Shown: positions 35,201 through 47,241, counted from the stretch's first letter. The stretch: 64,000 nt of DNA from Thiomonas sp. (GCA_027311065.1 DAICZP010000073.1:29133-93132); one strand, 5' to 3'. The notes: a model not told the origin generated them from the letters alone. Numbers and translations are program-made.

Positions 35201-38200
35201 TCAGCCGATCGACTGGGCCTTCAGAACGGCGTCGATGCGATCCAGGCAGGCAAGCGCTGTGTCGTAGGCAAAGTGATGGATTGCATGTTCCAACGACTGC
35301 AAGTCAGCGCCCGGCATGCGCTGGTCGATGATTGGTTTGAGTTGCTCGAAGGTGTCGCCAGCCGCGGAATCTCCCTCGGCGAGCAGCATGCGAAGCTGAT
35401 CGCGCAAGTGCCCGTAGGCACCCTCGGGGACGGGGCGCGACGTCAGGGCCACGGGCTCGACGTCGGGAAGGTGCTCCAATCCTTCGATGACCGTTCGCAA
35501 GCCGTTGGACACCGCCTGCCAATGCACAGCGATCTGATCAGGCACGGCATGTTGGCGGCACGCCTGCTCGAGTGATGCGGCTTCGGCGCTGAGTTCTCGC
35601 GCTCCGATATTTGCAGCATTGCCTTTGAGGGTGTGCGCTTGCCGCGTGGCATTTTCATGGTCGCCGGCGCTGAGCGCTTGCCGGAACCGGGCATCAAAGT
35701 CCCGCTGCCCGTCACGAAAGGCACGCAGCATTCGACCGTAAAGCCCGGCATTTCCTGCGCAGACTGCAAGTCCCGCGGCCTCATCGATGCCTGGCAGGGC
35801 GTCGCCCCCGGGATGCACGACGGGCTGCGCCGCCGCAGGAGGCGGCGTGGCGCCGGTCGCTTTCGCCGGATGGATCCAGTGCGCCATGGTTTTGAACATC
35901 TGGTTCACATCGATTGGCTTGGCGATATGGTCGTTCATGCCGGCGTCCAGAGCTCTGAGCCGGTCTTCAGCCATCGCGTTGGCCGACAAGGCGATGATGG
36001 GCAATGTCGCCAGGCCGCTGCGCTTGCGAATTTCGCGCGTTGCCATGTAGCCGTCCATGACCGGCATCTGGCAGTCCATGAGAATCCCGTCAATGACTTG
36101 ATCGTGATCCAGGCGATCAAGCGCTTCCCTGCCGTTTTCGGCCAGGATGACCGTCATGCCAGCGCTTTGCAAAATCTCCGACACCAGCGCCTGGTTCATG
36201 TCGTTGTCTTCCACCACGAGTATGCGTGCCCCCGCCAACTGCGCGATGGCGACCTGATTCAACACGGCGCGCTCCCGCGTGCGGGTCTCCATGTCGATGT
36301 GTTTGCCAAGTGCCCCCGCAATGGCCTCCAGCAAGGTCGAGGGAGTGACGGGTTTCGTCAGGACCGAGCGCACTTCAACACCGCTGGTCTCGGCGTCCTT
36401 CATTGCCTGCTCGCGACCGAAGGCGGTGACCATCACAGTCGCTGGCGCGCCCCCCATGCGCAGGTGAAGCTCCTTGATACAGGCAATTCCGTCCATCCCC
36501 GGCATCTTCCAATCCATCAGCACGAGGTCGTAGGCGCGACCGGTGGGCGTCGTCGCTTCAATCAACTGGATGGCTTGTCGGCATCCGTTTGCGAGGTCGA
36601 CCTCGAATCCGAAGCTCTGCGCCATCGACTGCAGGATCTGGCGTGACGCGTCGTTGTCATCGACGATCAGAAGCCGCATTCCTCGCAGCTCAGCGCGTTG
36701 CAAGGTTCGCCTTGGCTGCGCGTCGATCTGGCGCTCGAAGCTGGCGTGAAAGTGGAAGGTGGAACCAAGGCCGGGCTGTGATTCGACCCAGATCGAACCC
36801 TGCATCATCTCCACCAGGGTACTGGAGATCGCGAGCCCCAGGCCCGTGCCACCATATTCGCGTGTGGTCGAGCTGTCAGCCTGGCTGAAGCTTTGGAACA
36901 ACCGGGCCTGCTGTTCCTGCGTGATTCCAATCCCGGTATCGCGGACCCAGAAATGGAGCTTGACGGTGTCTCCGACTTGCGCAACGGTTTCGACACCGAC
37001 CGTCACCTCACCCTGGTGCGTGAACTTGATGGCGTTGCTGCCGAGATTGACCAAGACCTGTGTCAAGCGCAACGGATCGCCGACCAGAGCGGTCGGAACA
37101 TCCTGCATCGGCACGAACAAAAGCTCGAGTCCCTTTTCCTCCGCACGTTTTCCCACCATCGTGGCGAGCTTGCCCATGACATCGTCAAGGCGAAAATCGA
37201 TATGTTCGAGGTTCAGGCGTCCGGCCTCGATTTTTGAGAAATCCAGGATGTCGTTGATGATGCCGAGCAGGTTTTCTCCGGCGCTGTGAATACCCTCGAC
37301 GTAGTAGCGTTGTTTATCTGTCAGGTCGGTTTGCAATGCCAGGTACGTCATGCCGGTCACGGCGTTGAGCGGAGTACGGATTTCATGCGACATGTTCGCC
37401 AGGAATACGCTCTTGGCTCGCGTGGCCGCTTCGGCGGCGAGCTTGGCCTGCTCCAGTTCGAGTTCCGCCTTGCGGCGCTGAACGATTTGCCAGAGGTCAT
37501 TGGCGATCAGTTGCAACTGACTGCTGTCGGTATCGTCATAATCCTGTGACTTGTCGCCGACCCCGACGAGCATGCGGACCTTGGTGCCGTCAATCACCGG
37601 CACGCCAAGGTGCCGGCGCAGTGGTGCGTGACCATCCGGGTGTCCCTGTGGCGAGCCAAGACAGCCGTCGTCGTTGTGGAGTGCCGGTTGCTGTGTCCGA
37701 ACTGCGTCGGCCCACACCCCGGCGCCGCCGACTGAATACTGGGTGTCATATTCAACCCGGCAAGCGTCGGATGTATTCGTCGAGCACATCTTCAGACGAA
37801 TGGTTTCCTGATCATCGCTCACGAAATGAATATGTCCGATGGTGCTCTCGGTCAGGCGGACGGCTTCATCGATGCCCAAGCGCAGGAGTTCATCTTCGGC
37901 GAGGGTTGCAGCTCTCTGGCTCAGCGTCAGCATGGCCTTCAGCCGATCGTCGCTGCGGGCGAGTTGCCGGTTTGCAATCTCGAGTCGCTGGATGAGGCCC
38001 TTGTTCGTCTGGCTTGTCGCCTCGGCAGCATTCTTTGCGTCGATCAATGCCGATTCGTACGCCTTGCGCCGGCGGATGTCGGTCGTGAATGCAATGATCC
38101 GATCGTCGCCGCCGTCGGTGGTGATGCTGTAATACAAGGTGACTTCCGCCTGGATGAGGTTCCCGTCGCGCGTGCGCTGGGTGGTTTCGAGCCGCAAGGA

Positions 38201-39772
38201 CTCTTCCGTGCGTAGCCGTTGGACAAGTGCTGCGACCTGCGCATCATCGAAGTTCGGATCGATATCCTGGATGGACATCTCGAGCAGTTCATCCGGCGCG
38301 TAACCGAGCAGGCTCGCAGCGTAGTGATTGACGTAAATGAATCTGCCCGTCGCGGCATTCGCCCAGTTGATACCGATTCCGGCCCGGTCCATCGCAAACT
38401 GGGTTTCACGCAAGCGCAGGTTTGTGGCTTGCAACTCGGCGGTGCGCTCATTGACCAGCGCTTCCAGATCGGCGCGATGGCGCATGAGCTCTTGTTGATC
38501 ACTTCGCTCCTGCGTGATGTCCCGACTGATTCCGAGCACACCGATGACCTCGCCAGCCTGTCCATAGACGGGGTTCTTCGTGGTCTTGACAAGGGCGTGA
38601 TGGCCGTCATCGGCGAAGGTGATGGTTTCCTCGTTCGTGGTGGGCTCCCCGGCGTTGATCGCAGCGAGATCATGCTTGCGAAACGCATCTGCTTGTTCTG
38701 CCGGTACGAAATCACGATCATGCTTGCCGACAATATCGCGCTCCCGATAGCCGAAAAACTTTTCGAAACTAGGGTTGCAAGCCAGATACACACCATCGCT
38801 GTCCTTGAACCACACGAGATCAGGAATGCTGTCGATGAGCGAACGCAGTAGCGCGCTTTGCCGCAAGCTCTCGCGCACCTTGAGCAGATAGCGCGTCGTC
38901 AACACCGCAAGCGTGGCCACCATCACCGCGATGAGCGCGAGCGCCGCTGTGATCTGCCAGGAGCTGACGGCGTTTTCAAACGCAATCTGGTGGTCGAGTG
39001 CTGTTTGCGCGGCGATCAGCTTGCTGCGCGTTCCCGAGTTCATGACGGTACGAACCGTGGCATCGAGCATCGGGCCTTGCCGTTCGATCACGTCGAAGTG
39101 CCGCGCCATCGACATCAGCACTCCCCGGTACTGTGGCAGGTCGGTCTGCGCACGCGCGAACATCGTGCGCGCGCGGTGACGCCAGCTTTCGGTGGTCGCT
39201 CCGGCATTCGGATCCATCCGTTCACGTACCGAACCGATGAGGATATTGGCCAGATCGTGCTGCACGTTGCGGTTGGGTCCCGCGTCGGGCAGCTTCGGCT
39301 GGAGTGCATGCATCTGAGACAAAAACGATTGCATCGACACCCGCACGACCGCGTTCAAAGCGCTGAACTTCTCGACGTTCACCTGCTCGCGGTGCGCCGC
39401 GGTGAGATACGCGTCGACAATGGTGCGAACCGGCGCTGGCAGTGCCATGGTCGATAGCGCTTGCTGCTCACGCGCCAGCAATCGGGTATCCGCACCGATG
39501 CCGTCATTGTGGGTCGCGAGCCCGAAGCGTGATGCGATGACATCGGCCTTCAAGCGCTCCTCGCCAAGCATGAGCCGCGAAAACTGTGTCTTGGCGCGAA
39601 CCAGCGCGGTTTGTTCGACTTGCCTGCGATGAAGCGCCGAGGCAAGAAAGGCAACGAGCGCAATTCCGGCCAGCATCGCAGTGCCGATGCGCAGTCGACG
39701 CAGGTTCAGCTTCACTTTGCGGTCTCCGAAACGTGCCCAGTCATGGACTGGACGGGCGTGAGGTGGGTGCAT
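35201..39772 (-). CDS. Large hybrid sensor histidine kinase (sensor, PAS, GAF, HisKA/HATPase, two REC, HPt); start uncertain
   Basis: [31 protein letters not shown]...[22 protein letters not shown]...[26 protein letters not shown]. Confidence 0.92.
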   Translation of the reverse strand: MHPPHARPVHDWARFGDRKVKLNLRRLRIGTAMLAGIALVAFLASALHRRQVEQTALVRAKTQFSRLMLGEERLKADVIASRFGLATHNDGIGADTRLLAREQQALSTMALPAPVRTIVDAYLTAAHREQVNVEKFSALNAVVRVSMQSFLSQMHALQPKLPDAGPNRNVQHDLANILIGSVRERMDPNAGATTESWRHRARTMFARAQTDLPQYRGVLMSMARHFDVIERQGPMLDATVRTVMNSGTRSKLIAAQTALDHQIAFENAVSSWQITAALALIAVMVATLAVLTTRYLLKVRESLRQSALLRSLIDSIPDLVWFKDSDGVYLACNPSFEKFFGYRERDIVGKHDRDFVPAEQADAFRKHDLAAINAGEPTTNEETITFADDGHHALVKTTKNPVYGQAGEVIGVLGISRDITQERSDQQELMRHRADLEALVNERTAELQATNLRLRETQFAMDRAGIGINWANAATGRFIYVNHYAASLLGYAPDELLEMSIQDIDPNFDDAQVAALVQRLRTEESLRLETTQRTRDGNLIQAEVTLYYSITTDGGDDRIIAFTTDIRRRKAYESALIDAKNAAEATSQTNKGLIQRLEIANRQLARSDDRLKAMLTLSQRAATLAEDELLRLGIDEAVRLTESTIGHIHFVSDDQETIRLKMCSTNTSDACRVEYDTQYSVGGAGVWADAVRTQQPALHNDDGCLGSPQGHPDGHAPLRRHLGVPVIDGTKVRMLVGVGDKSQDYDDTDSSQLQLIANDLWQIVQRRKAELELEQAKLAAEAATRAKSVFLANMSHEIRTPLNAVTGMTYLALQTDLTDKQRYYVEGIHSAGENLLGIINDILDFSKIEAGRLNLEHIDFRLDDVMGKLATMVGKRAEEKGLELLFVPMQDVPTALVGDPLRLTQVLVNLGSNAIKFTHQGEVTVGVETVAQVGDTVKLHFWVRDTGIGITQEQQARLFQSFSQADSSTTREYGGTGLGLAISSTLVEMMQGSIWVESQPGLGSTFHFHASFERQIDAQPRRTLQRAELRGMRLLIVDDNDASRQILQSMAQSFGFEVDLANGCRQAIQLIEATTPTGRAYDLVLMDWKMPGMDGIACIKELHLRMGGAPATVMVTAFGREQAMKDAETSGVEVRSVLTKPVTPSTLLEAIAGALGKHIDMETRTRERAVLNQVAIAQLAGARILVVEDNDMNQALVSEILQSAGMTVILAENGREALDRLDHDQVIDGILMDCQMPVMDGYMATREIRKRSGLATLPIIALSANAMAEDRLRALDAGMNDHIAKPIDVNQMFKTMAHWIHPAKATGATPPPAAAQPVVHPGGDALPGIDEAAGLAVCAGNAGLYGRMLRAFRDGQRDFDARFRQALSAGDHENATRQAHTLKGNAANIGARELSAEAASLEQACRQHAVPDQIAVHWQAVSNGLRTVIEGLEHLPDVEPVALTSRPVPEGAYGHLRDQLRMLLAEGDSAAGDTFEQLKPIIDQRMPGADLQSLEHAIHHFAYDTALACLDRIDAVLKAQSIG

Positions 39773-39945
39773 TGGCACGCGGTGCGGGAATTCGCTCCCG
39801 TCCGGGTTGCCCGCAGGGATCTTACCGAGACCCTGGCAACGGATGGACGTTCCATGTCTTCCTGGTTTCAAATCGATCTGCTACAAACCGGTCGGACGCG
39901 CGTCGCGCGTCGTCAACTGGCGCGACGGTGCGCCGAAGGACCATC

Positions 39946-40347
39946 ATGGGACTATTTTCTGAAGCATTGTCGGCGTTCACTGGCGCCGAAGCGGGTGGCC
40001 AGGGTTCCCTGGTCGATGAGGCGATGTCAATCATCCAGAACCAGCCAGGGGGGCTTGGGGGACTGCTGCAGCAGTTCGAGTCGCAGGGACTCGGCGGGGT
40101 GGTGCAGTCGTGGGTGGGTTCGGGCCAGAACCAGCCTGTCACCGCCGACGCCGTCCAGCAGGTCTTGGGCAACGACACCGTGCAACAGCTGGCGGACAAA
40201 CTCGGCATTGATCCATCCCAGGCAGCGGCGGGGTTGTCGCAGGTGCTGCCGCACCTGGTTGATCACTTGACTCCCGGAGGGCAGATTCCGGATGGTGGCC
40301 TGCTGGCGGAAGGACTCAGCGCGTTCAAGAGCAAGTTTCTCGGCTGA
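39946..40347 (+). CDS. YidB/DUF937-family protein
   Basis: MGLFSEALSAFTGAEAGGQGSLVDEAMSIIQNQPGGLGGLLQQFESQGLGGVVQSWVGSGQNQPV. Confidence 0.9.
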   Translation: MGLFSEALSAFTGAEAGGQGSLVDEAMSIIQNQPGGLGGLLQQFESQGLGGVVQSWVGSGQNQPVTADAVQQVLGNDTVQQLADKLGIDPSQAAAGLSQVLPHLVDHLTPGGQIPDGGLLAEGLSAFKSKFLG

Positions 40348-40426
40348 GATTCAGTGGGCGGCGCCATGTGTTGGAATTGACCGACACCACGACCGAGGAT
40401 CGAGAGCTAACTCGTGTGATCACCCG

Positions 40427-40449
40427 AGAAGACGCGGGAGCGTCTTCTT
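40427..40449. terminator. Bidirectional terminator-like hairpin between convergent genes
   Basis: AGAAGACGC-ggga-GCGTCTTCT perfect 9-bp stem. Confidence 0.55.
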
Positions 40450-40468
40450 GAGGAGACCGGACTATGTG

Positions 40469-41653
40469 TCATTTGTGATGACGCTTGAGTGAACGGCTGA
40501 ATGGCCGCAGCAGCAGCGTTGCGGCAAGGCCGGCGAGCAGTCCCCAGAACGCGCTGCCGAGGCTGAACACCGTGATCCCGGAGGCGGTGAGCAGAAATGT
40601 GACCATTGCGGCGTCACGCTCGGCCGGATCGGCGAGCGCGCCATGCAGGCTGGCGCCGATGGTGCCGAGCAGCGCCAGGCCGGCAACGGCGCTGATCAAG
40701 GCCGACGGAAACGCGGCCAGGAGCGCTGCCATGGTGGCGCCGAAGACGCCGGTGAGAAGGTAGAACAGACCGGCCCACACCGATGCGCGCCAGCGCTGCG
40801 CCGGGTCGGGATGCGCGTTCGGACTCATGCAGATCGCCGCGGTAATCGCCGCCAGATTGAAGGAGAAGCCGCCGAATGGAGCAAGCAGCAACCCGGCCAC
40901 GCCGGTGGCACCGATCAGCGGGGATGACGCGACCCGGTAGCCGTTGCTGCGCAACACGATCAATCCAGGCATGTTTTGCGACGCCATGGTGACCAGGAAC
41001 AGCGGCACGCCGACCCCCAGCACCACGCTGGTGTTCCACTGCGGCCAGGTCATGTTCGGTTGCGCCAACTGGAACTGCACGGACCCGAGGTGCAATTGAC
41101 CTAGCAGACCCGCGACGGCGGCTCCCGCAGCGAGGGTCAGCGGCACCGCGTAGCGGGGTGCCCAACGGCGCCCCAGCAGGAAGGCAAGCACCGCGATGCC
41201 GACGAGCAGCCGGTGATTGCCGAACAGGCCGAACAGGTCGATGCCGAACTGCAGCAATACGCCGGCAAGCATCGCCGAAGCCACGCTGGCCGGTACGCGA
41301 CGCATCAGACGCTCGAACGTTCCGCTGAAGCCGACCAGCGCGGTGAGGGCGGCCGCGAATGCAAACGCAGCCACTGCTTGCGACATGGGCACACCGCGCA
41401 GTGCACCGACCAGCAAGGCGGCGCCAGGGGTGGACCACGCCGTCAGGATCGGTGCCCGGGTTGCCACCGACAGCCCGATGCATGTGACCCCCATGCCCAG
41501 ACCCAGCGCCCACAGCCATGAGGCGACCTCCGCAGGCGTGGCACCCGCGGTGCGTGCAGCCTCGAATACGATCGGTGCGGAGCTGGTATAGCCGACCAGC
41601 ACCGCGATCAGGCCGGCGCTCAGCAGCGACGGCGACAACCAGTTTTTAAGCAT
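40469..41653 (-). CDS. benE: Benzoate/H+ symporter BenE family
   Basis: MLKNWLSPSLLSAGLIAVLVGYTSSAPIVFEAARTAGATPAEVASWLWALGLGMG; NLAAITAAICMSPNAHPDP. Confidence 0.9.
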   Translation of the reverse strand: MLKNWLSPSLLSAGLIAVLVGYTSSAPIVFEAARTAGATPAEVASWLWALGLGMGVTCIGLSVATRAPILTAWSTPGAALLVGALRGVPMSQAVAAFAFAAALTALVGFSGTFERLMRRVPASVASAMLAGVLLQFGIDLFGLFGNHRLLVGIAVLAFLLGRRWAPRYAVPLTLAAGAAVAGLLGQLHLGSVQFQLAQPNMTWPQWNTSVVLGVGVPLFLVTMASQNMPGLIVLRSNGYRVASSPLIGATGVAGLLLAPFGGFSFNLAAITAAICMSPNAHPDPAQRWRASVWAGLFYLLTGVFGATMAALLAAFPSALISAVAGLALLGTIGASLHGALADPAERDAAMVTFLLTASGITVFSLGSAFWGLLAGLAATLLLRPFSRSLKRHHK

Positions 41654-41693
41654 CGCGCGTGATCTTTGTGCAGAAGTGTGACGCACGCGTGCA

Positions 41694-42929
41694 TCAGTGC
41701 GCGAGCTCGATCTCGCCGTTTTCGACGCGGCTGCGCCAACCGACCAGCCAGGCCGCGAGATCGGCTGCCGGCAGGGGACGCGCAACGTAGAAGCCCTGGG
41801 CAATGTCGCATCCGAGATCGCGCGCGAAGCGCCAGTCGGATGCGGTTTCGACTCCTTCGGCGACGAGGGACATGCCAAGACTGCGCCCGATGTCGGCCGA
41901 GGCACGGAAAATCACGGCATGGCGCTCGTTGTCGCCGGCCCCGTGGACGAATGCCTGGTCGACCTTGAGCTCGTCGAAGCTGAAATCGCGCAGCTTCAGA
42001 AGGGTGGAGTAACCGTTGCCAAAATCGTCGACCGAGAGATGAAAGCGTCGCATGCGCAGGCGCGCCATCACTTCGATCGGAATCCGCGCATCACGGGCGA
42101 GCCCGCTTTCCGTGATTTCGAGCACGACCGATGCCGGATCGACGCCGAGTCGCTCGGCGACCGCGGTGACGTACTCCGGAAAATCAATTTCACTGATGTC
42201 CTGCGCAGACACGTTCACGGACATCTTGATGCCGAGGCCCTCGCGCTGCCAGCGAGCCTGCTGGCCCAGCGCGCGATCGAGCACGTTGTGGGTCAGGCGC
42301 GTGATCAGGCCATGGCTTTCTGCCAATTGCGCGAAAACCGCGGGCCCGATGACACCGTCGTCGGGATGGTTCCAGCGTGCGAGCGCCTCGACACCGAGCA
42401 AGGCGCCCGTGCGCATGTCGACTTTCGGCTGGTAGACGCAGTCGATTTCGCCATGATCAATGCCGTGCGCGAGTTCCGCCGCACTCGGCAGCCGGCGCGC
42501 AGGGCGCTCAAACGCTGCTGCCTCCGGGCGGTAGGCACGAATCATGTCACGCAGGAGCTCGAACGCCGGGGGTTTGGGAATCCGACCCAGCAGGCGCAAG
42601 CCGTACGATGCGGCCAACTGTTCCCCGGCGCGCAGCAAGGACTCGCTCTCCCCGCTGGAGAGCACGATCGCGCCGCGGTAGCCGATGCCGGCGAGGTTGC
42701 GGAAAAAAGTCATGCCGTCCATTCCCGGCATGTTGATGTCGAGAATGATGAGATCGGGGCGGGCTTCGCCGGCGCTGATGGCCGCGAACGCGGCGACCGC
42801 GTCGGTGAAACCTCGCAGCGCGAAGTCGCCCATGCGGGCGATCATCAATGTGATGACGTTGACGATGAAGGCATCGTCATCCACGATGCAAATCGTCGGC
42901 AGCGGGGACTTGTCAGGGCTGGCGTCCAT
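41694..42929 (-). CDS. REC-EAL c-di-GMP phosphodiesterase response regulator
   Basis: REC (ICIVDDDAFIVNV, LIILDINMPGMDG) and EAL (GVEALARWNHP, KMSVNVSAQDI, VVLEITESGL, LSVDDFGNGYSTLLKL, DELKVDQAFV). Confidence 0.93.
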   Translation of the reverse strand: MDASPDKSPLPTICIVDDDAFIVNVITLMIARMGDFALRGFTDAVAAFAAISAGEARPDLIILDINMPGMDGMTFFRNLAGIGYRGAIVLSSGESESLLRAGEQLAASYGLRLLGRIPKPPAFELLRDMIRAYRPEAAAFERPARRLPSAAELAHGIDHGEIDCVYQPKVDMRTGALLGVEALARWNHPDDGVIGPAVFAQLAESHGLITRLTHNVLDRALGQQARWQREGLGIKMSVNVSAQDISEIDFPEYVTAVAERLGVDPASVVLEITESGLARDARIPIEVMARLRMRRFHLSVDDFGNGYSTLLKLRDFSFDELKVDQAFVHGAGDNERHAVIFRASADIGRSLGMSLVAEGVETASDWRFARDLGCDIAQGFYVARPLPAADLAAWLVGWRSRVENGEIELAH

Positions 42930-42991
42930 GGTGCTCGGCGCGAGGCGCGGTTGGAATGGATGGGGTGTTGGGGAAACGGAGCGGGCACCCA

Positions 42992-45900
42992 TCAGGGCGT
43001 GGGCGGTGCGATTGTGGCGTTTTCGATCTCGCGAAGCACATCCGCTCCAAGGCGCTCGATGTCAGCGTGAACCTCCGACAGCGTCGCGCGCGATGCAGAC
43101 GCACCGTTGTGTTCCAGCCATTCCAGTCGCGCGGCCAGCGTCGCCGCGCCGACGGTTCGTGAGGAAGACTTCAGCTTGTGCGCGATAGCGGCAATAGGCT
43201 CGCGGTGGGTCTGCGCCATCGCGTCCGACAGGCGTGCGAGTGCGTCACGAAGCTCGTGACAGTACTGTCGGTACAGCGCCGCGAGCATGTCGGCGTCATT
43301 CCCGACCAGGTCTCGAAGCGCCGCGGGGTCGACGAGCCTTTGGGGATCGCGCGCGTCGGATGGTGGTCCGGTCACGGCGAGGGTAGCGGGAGGGCGTGCG
43401 CGTGTTTGCAGCATCTTGCGCAAATCTTCAAGGGCGACGGGCTTCGTCAGATGGTCGTCCATTCCGGCATCCAGCGCCCGCGCCAGCTCCTCCGGCAGTG
43501 CGGCCGCGGTGACCGCAACGATGGGAAGGCGGGGCGCACCGCTTGCTGCTTCAGCGTCCCGGATGGCTCGCGTGAGCGCGAATCCATCGATGTCAGGCAT
43601 GTGCAAATCGCTCAGGAGCAGCGCATAGTGCGCACCGCCGAGGCGCGCCAAGGCCTCGGCACCGTCACGCACGATGTCGGCGACATAGCCCAGGCGCTCC
43701 AGTTGCAGTCGGATGACCTGGCGGTTGGTGTCGTTGTCCTCGGCGACGAGGACCAAGCGCCCCCGCGCTTGCGCATCCTCGCGTGACAGCGTGGGTGGCG
43801 TGGCCACCGACTGCGCGGTGGTGGCGCAAGCCGGCTCCACCGCGGAATCACCGTGTATCGCCTGGAGCACTGCGGCGGCCAGACGGCGGGCAGAGAGGTG
43901 GGCAGCATCGAACTCCACCACACCATCGCTGCGGCGCCGCGGTGCGCGGCGTCGGCCTTCGCGGATGATGAGCACCGCGTCGTCGCCATCGGTGCGCATT
44001 GGGGCGTCCGTGGTTTCCGGCAACAGCCAGATTTGTACACGCGACTGCGCGCTCACATGGTCATCCGGGCACGGGGTGTCCGGCCCCAGCACGGTGGCAC
44101 CGCCCGCGTGCAGGCAGTTCGCGATATCCGCTTCGAGCGCGCCACCGCCCGGATGCACGACACAACAGATGTCACGCAAGGGCAGCGGTGGCGTCGCTTG
44201 CCCAGGGTCGCCCGCCACGGTCAGGGGGAGCCGGACCGTGAAGCGACTGCCTTCGCCGGGTTGGCTTTCCACATGGATATCGCCGTGCATCATCGCGACC
44301 AGATTGCGGGTGATCGACAGGCCCAGGCCGGTGCCACCGAAACGCTTGTTGGTGTAGCGGTCGGCCTGCTCGAAAGGGTTGAAAAGCCGCGCGAGCGCTT
44401 CCGGTGCCATGCCGATGCCGTTGTCGGCCACGGTCAGTTCGACCCACGCCCCGGCGCCGCTTTCGATCCGGTGCGCGCGCACCGACACCGCGCCCGCACG
44501 CGCCTCACGTCCGCTGAACTTGATGGCGTTGCTCACCAGATTGAGGAGGATCTGGCGGATGCGAAGCTCGTCGCCAAGAACCATCGCCGGCAAGGATGGA
44601 TCGATGAACAGACGCAGCGAGACATTGTTCTTTTGCGCCATTTGCGCGAAGAGTTCGGCAGCTTCGAGCAGACAACGTTCGAGGTCGAACGTCGCCTCGG
44701 CGAGTTCGAGTTTTCCGGCCTCGATCTTCGCGTGGTCGAGAATGTCATTGATGATCCCCAGCAGCGAAAGCGCCGAAGCGCGGCTGACGTCGGCCATTCG
44801 CATCTGCTTCGGTGTCAGGCTGCTTTGTAGCAGTAGATCAAGCATACCGATCACGCCGTTCATCGGTGTGCGGATTTCGTGGCTCATCGCCGCAAGAAAA
44901 TCCGACTTGGCGCGGCTCGCCGAGATTGCCTCGTCGCGGTTGCGCTCGAGTTCATGAATCAGCGCATTGCGCTCGCGGAGGTCGTGCAGAGACCCGACAT
45001 GAAAAGCCGTTCCGTGAATCTCAAAGCGATTGACAGAAAGTGATAACGGAATTTCGTGCCCGTGGCTGTTTTTACCGACTATTTCGCGGGTACTTCCTTC
45101 AGGAGGCAGTACCGCCGACCAGAGTTGTCCTGCTTCGACCGGTCCCGCTTGCGGGTGCAGGCCGACCAGAAAATCGTCGACGTGCGCACCCAGAATGGCA
45201 TCGGGCATAAAGCCGAACAACTTGCAAAAACCGAGGTTGCATTCAGCGATGCGGCCATTCGCGTCGAACAGCAGCACGCCGTCAGCGAGATTGTCGAGGA
45301 TGGCCTTGAGACGTATCTGGTTTTCGCGCAGGGCGCGATCCTGCGAGCGCAGTTTCGACGCGGTGTCATTCAGCGTTTCGCCCAGCAGCTGGAGTTCGAG
45401 GTTGCCCCGAAAGACGCGCAGTGGCGCAACATTGGGGTTGCCGATCTGGCGTGCAAACCCGGTTGCGCGGGCCATCGCAGCCAGGCTCGGACGAAGGAAG
45501 CCAAGCAGCAGCAGCGAGCTCGACCCCATGAGAACAAGGAGAAAGGCGAACCCGTTGCGGGCGAGCAAGCCGACTTCGGCGTGAATTTCGGCCGCGGATG
45601 CTTCAAGGTAAAGCCACCCGAGCCGTCCGTTGGCCAGTGGCTGCCAGATTTCGATGCGATCGTCCCCCCCGCCCATTCCGTGCGGGCGCAGCCACCCGCC
45701 GCTGTCACCTTTGCCCCAACGCACTTGCATGCGCGGCGACGTCGGCACCGGCAGTCGGCCGTAGGTGTAGGACACGCTCGGGGCGCCTCCTCGCGGTCGA
45801 TTGACGCGGCTGAGCACCCGCCCCTCCTGATCGACGACGGCGAGGCTGCGAACCCCGGGGAATTGGGCCGCGGCGGTCAGCATGCCCTCGATCGAGCCGT

Positions 45901-46123
45901 AGTCCTTGGTCATCGCCAGCGGCGTGGTGCCAATGGCGAGGTTGCCTGCCACCGCGCTGAAGCGGCGTTCCGTATCGTGTGTTTGAAGCTTGACGAAATC
46001 GCGGCCGACATACCAACCGATCAGCAGCAGGTTCAGCAGCGCAAGGAGCGCCGCGCCGAGGATCACCTGGGTATGGAACCGACGCAGGGGGTGCCCGCGC
46101 AGGCGGCTGTCGTCAGCCTGCAT
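42992..46123 (-). CDS. Hybrid sensor histidine kinase (HisKA/HATPase, REC, HPt)
   Basis: [35 protein letters not shown]...LLLSDLHMPDIDG, AIAHKLKSSSRTVGAATL. Confidence 0.93.
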   Translation of the reverse strand: MQADDSRLRGHPLRRFHTQVILGAALLALLNLLLIGWYVGRDFVKLQTHDTERRFSAVAGNLAIGTTPLAMTKDYGSIEGMLTAAAQFPGVRSLAVVDQEGRVLSRVNRPRGGAPSVSYTYGRLPVPTSPRMQVRWGKGDSGGWLRPHGMGGGDDRIEIWQPLANGRLGWLYLEASAAEIHAEVGLLARNGFAFLLVLMGSSSLLLLGFLRPSLAAMARATGFARQIGNPNVAPLRVFRGNLELQLLGETLNDTASKLRSQDRALRENQIRLKAILDNLADGVLLFDANGRIAECNLGFCKLFGFMPDAILGAHVDDFLVGLHPQAGPVEAGQLWSAVLPPEGSTREIVGKNSHGHEIPLSLSVNRFEIHGTAFHVGSLHDLRERNALIHELERNRDEAISASRAKSDFLAAMSHEIRTPMNGVIGMLDLLLQSSLTPKQMRMADVSRASALSLLGIINDILDHAKIEAGKLELAEATFDLERCLLEAAELFAQMAQKNNVSLRLFIDPSLPAMVLGDELRIRQILLNLVSNAIKFSGREARAGAVSVRAHRIESGAGAWVELTVADNGIGMAPEALARLFNPFEQADRYTNKRFGGTGLGLSITRNLVAMMHGDIHVESQPGEGSRFTVRLPLTVAGDPGQATPPLPLRDICCVVHPGGGALEADIANCLHAGGATVLGPDTPCPDDHVSAQSRVQIWLLPETTDAPMRTDGDDAVLIIREGRRRAPRRRSDGVVEFDAAHLSARRLAAAVLQAIHGDSAVEPACATTAQSVATPPTLSREDAQARGRLVLVAEDNDTNRQVIRLQLERLGYVADIVRDGAEALARLGGAHYALLLSDLHMPDIDGFALTRAIRDAEAASGAPRLPIVAVTAAALPEELARALDAGMDDHLTKPVALEDLRKMLQTRARPPATLAVTGPPSDARDPQRLVDPAALRDLVGNDADMLAALYRQYCHELRDALARLSDAMAQTHREPIAAIAHKLKSSSRTVGAATLAARLEWLEHNGASASRATLSEVHADIERLGADVLREIENATIAPPTP

Positions 46124-46129
46124 GTCTGA

Positions 46130-46966
46130 CTACCGCGGGCGCACGACGAGGGACTCGAGATGCAGATGCTCGAGTGGGCCATAGTCACGCGCGAAGTCCG
46201 CCACCACCGGTCGCGGGATCTCGGCGGCGAACAGCACGGCATGCGCCGCCGGATCGCGTGCCATGGCAAAGAACGCGTCGCGCACGGCATGACGTATGGC
46301 CTGCGGCACACGTGGGTTCGCGGCGAACGCGTGCGGCGCCGTCGTCGGTGTCTGGTAAAGAACGCGCAACTGGGCGCGCAGGGCCGGGGTCTCGCGCGCA
46401 AGCGTTTCAGCAACGCCGCCACCCGCCACGTCATCACCCCGTACCACGGAGCGGTATACGTTTTGATGCGAGCCGACGTAGTGAGGCAGCACATGCACGC
46501 CCTGCGCGAGAAGCAAGGCACGCATGTAGAGCGACGCGCCAAATGCGTTCGGTGCCGGGAAGGCCACTGCCTTGCCGTCGAGATCACGGATGGCGTGGAT
46601 GGGGCTGTCGGCGCGCACGACCAGCATTCCCGACAGCCGCCTGGCATCGTGCACCAAGGGGATGTAGCCTTGGCTTTCGTGTGCCATCACGACGTGATAA
46701 GGATTGAGAAACGCGAAGTCCGGCACACCTTTCGTGAACGCATCTTCGAATTCGGGGATGGTCGAGTACGCCTGGAGCGTGAATGTCAGGTGCGTGCGCT
46801 CGCCGAGGGCATCGAGCAGGGGGCGCCAGCGGGCGTAGATTTCTGCCGGCGCGAATTGCGGCACGACCGCGACCGTGTAGTGCGTCGTCTCCGCACCGGC
46901 GATCTTCGTGACGGCCAAGGCTGCGGACGCAGCGGACTGAAGAAACGCACGCCTGGATGGATGCAT
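46130..46966 (-). CDS. PhnD-like phosphate/phosphonate-type periplasmic binding protein
   Basis: MHPSRRAFLQSAASAALAVTKIAGAETTHYTVAVVPQFAPAEIYARWRPLLDALGERTHLTFTLQAYSTIPEFEDAFTKGVPDFAFLNPYHVVMA. Confidence 0.88.
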   Translation of the reverse strand: MHPSRRAFLQSAASAALAVTKIAGAETTHYTVAVVPQFAPAEIYARWRPLLDALGERTHLTFTLQAYSTIPEFEDAFTKGVPDFAFLNPYHVVMAHESQGYIPLVHDARRLSGMLVVRADSPIHAIRDLDGKAVAFPAPNAFGASLYMRALLLAQGVHVLPHYVGSHQNVYRSVVRGDDVAGGGVAETLARETPALRAQLRVLYQTPTTAPHAFAANPRVPQAIRHAVRDAFFAMARDPAAHAVLFAAEIPRPVVADFARDYGPLEHLHLESLVVRPR

Positions 46967-47241
46967 ATTTTGTCGAATTGTGAGTGAAGGCATCCGGCGA
47001 CCCGCGCGCGGGTACGCGGAGGGCGCCTGCGCGCCAGTATAGGACGCGCCGGCGCCATGTCCCGGGCGCGTTCCCGGGCCGTTGCCGGATATTTAAGGTC
47101 TCCGGAGATGGCACGATGGCAGCACGATCAGAGATCGGACGATGCGTTCCACGCGCGCGACCCGTATCGACCGCCCGAGGGCAGTTCGACACGCGTCGGT
47201 GCGAGGTCGGGGAGCGCGGTTGCGCGCCGGGCGCAGCGCGG

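Noticed and set aside
36759-39457. Multiple + strand ORFs inside the large histidine kinase gene, and likewise in glnD, purL and sdaA.
   Set aside because: Antisense shadows of convincingly annotated genes.
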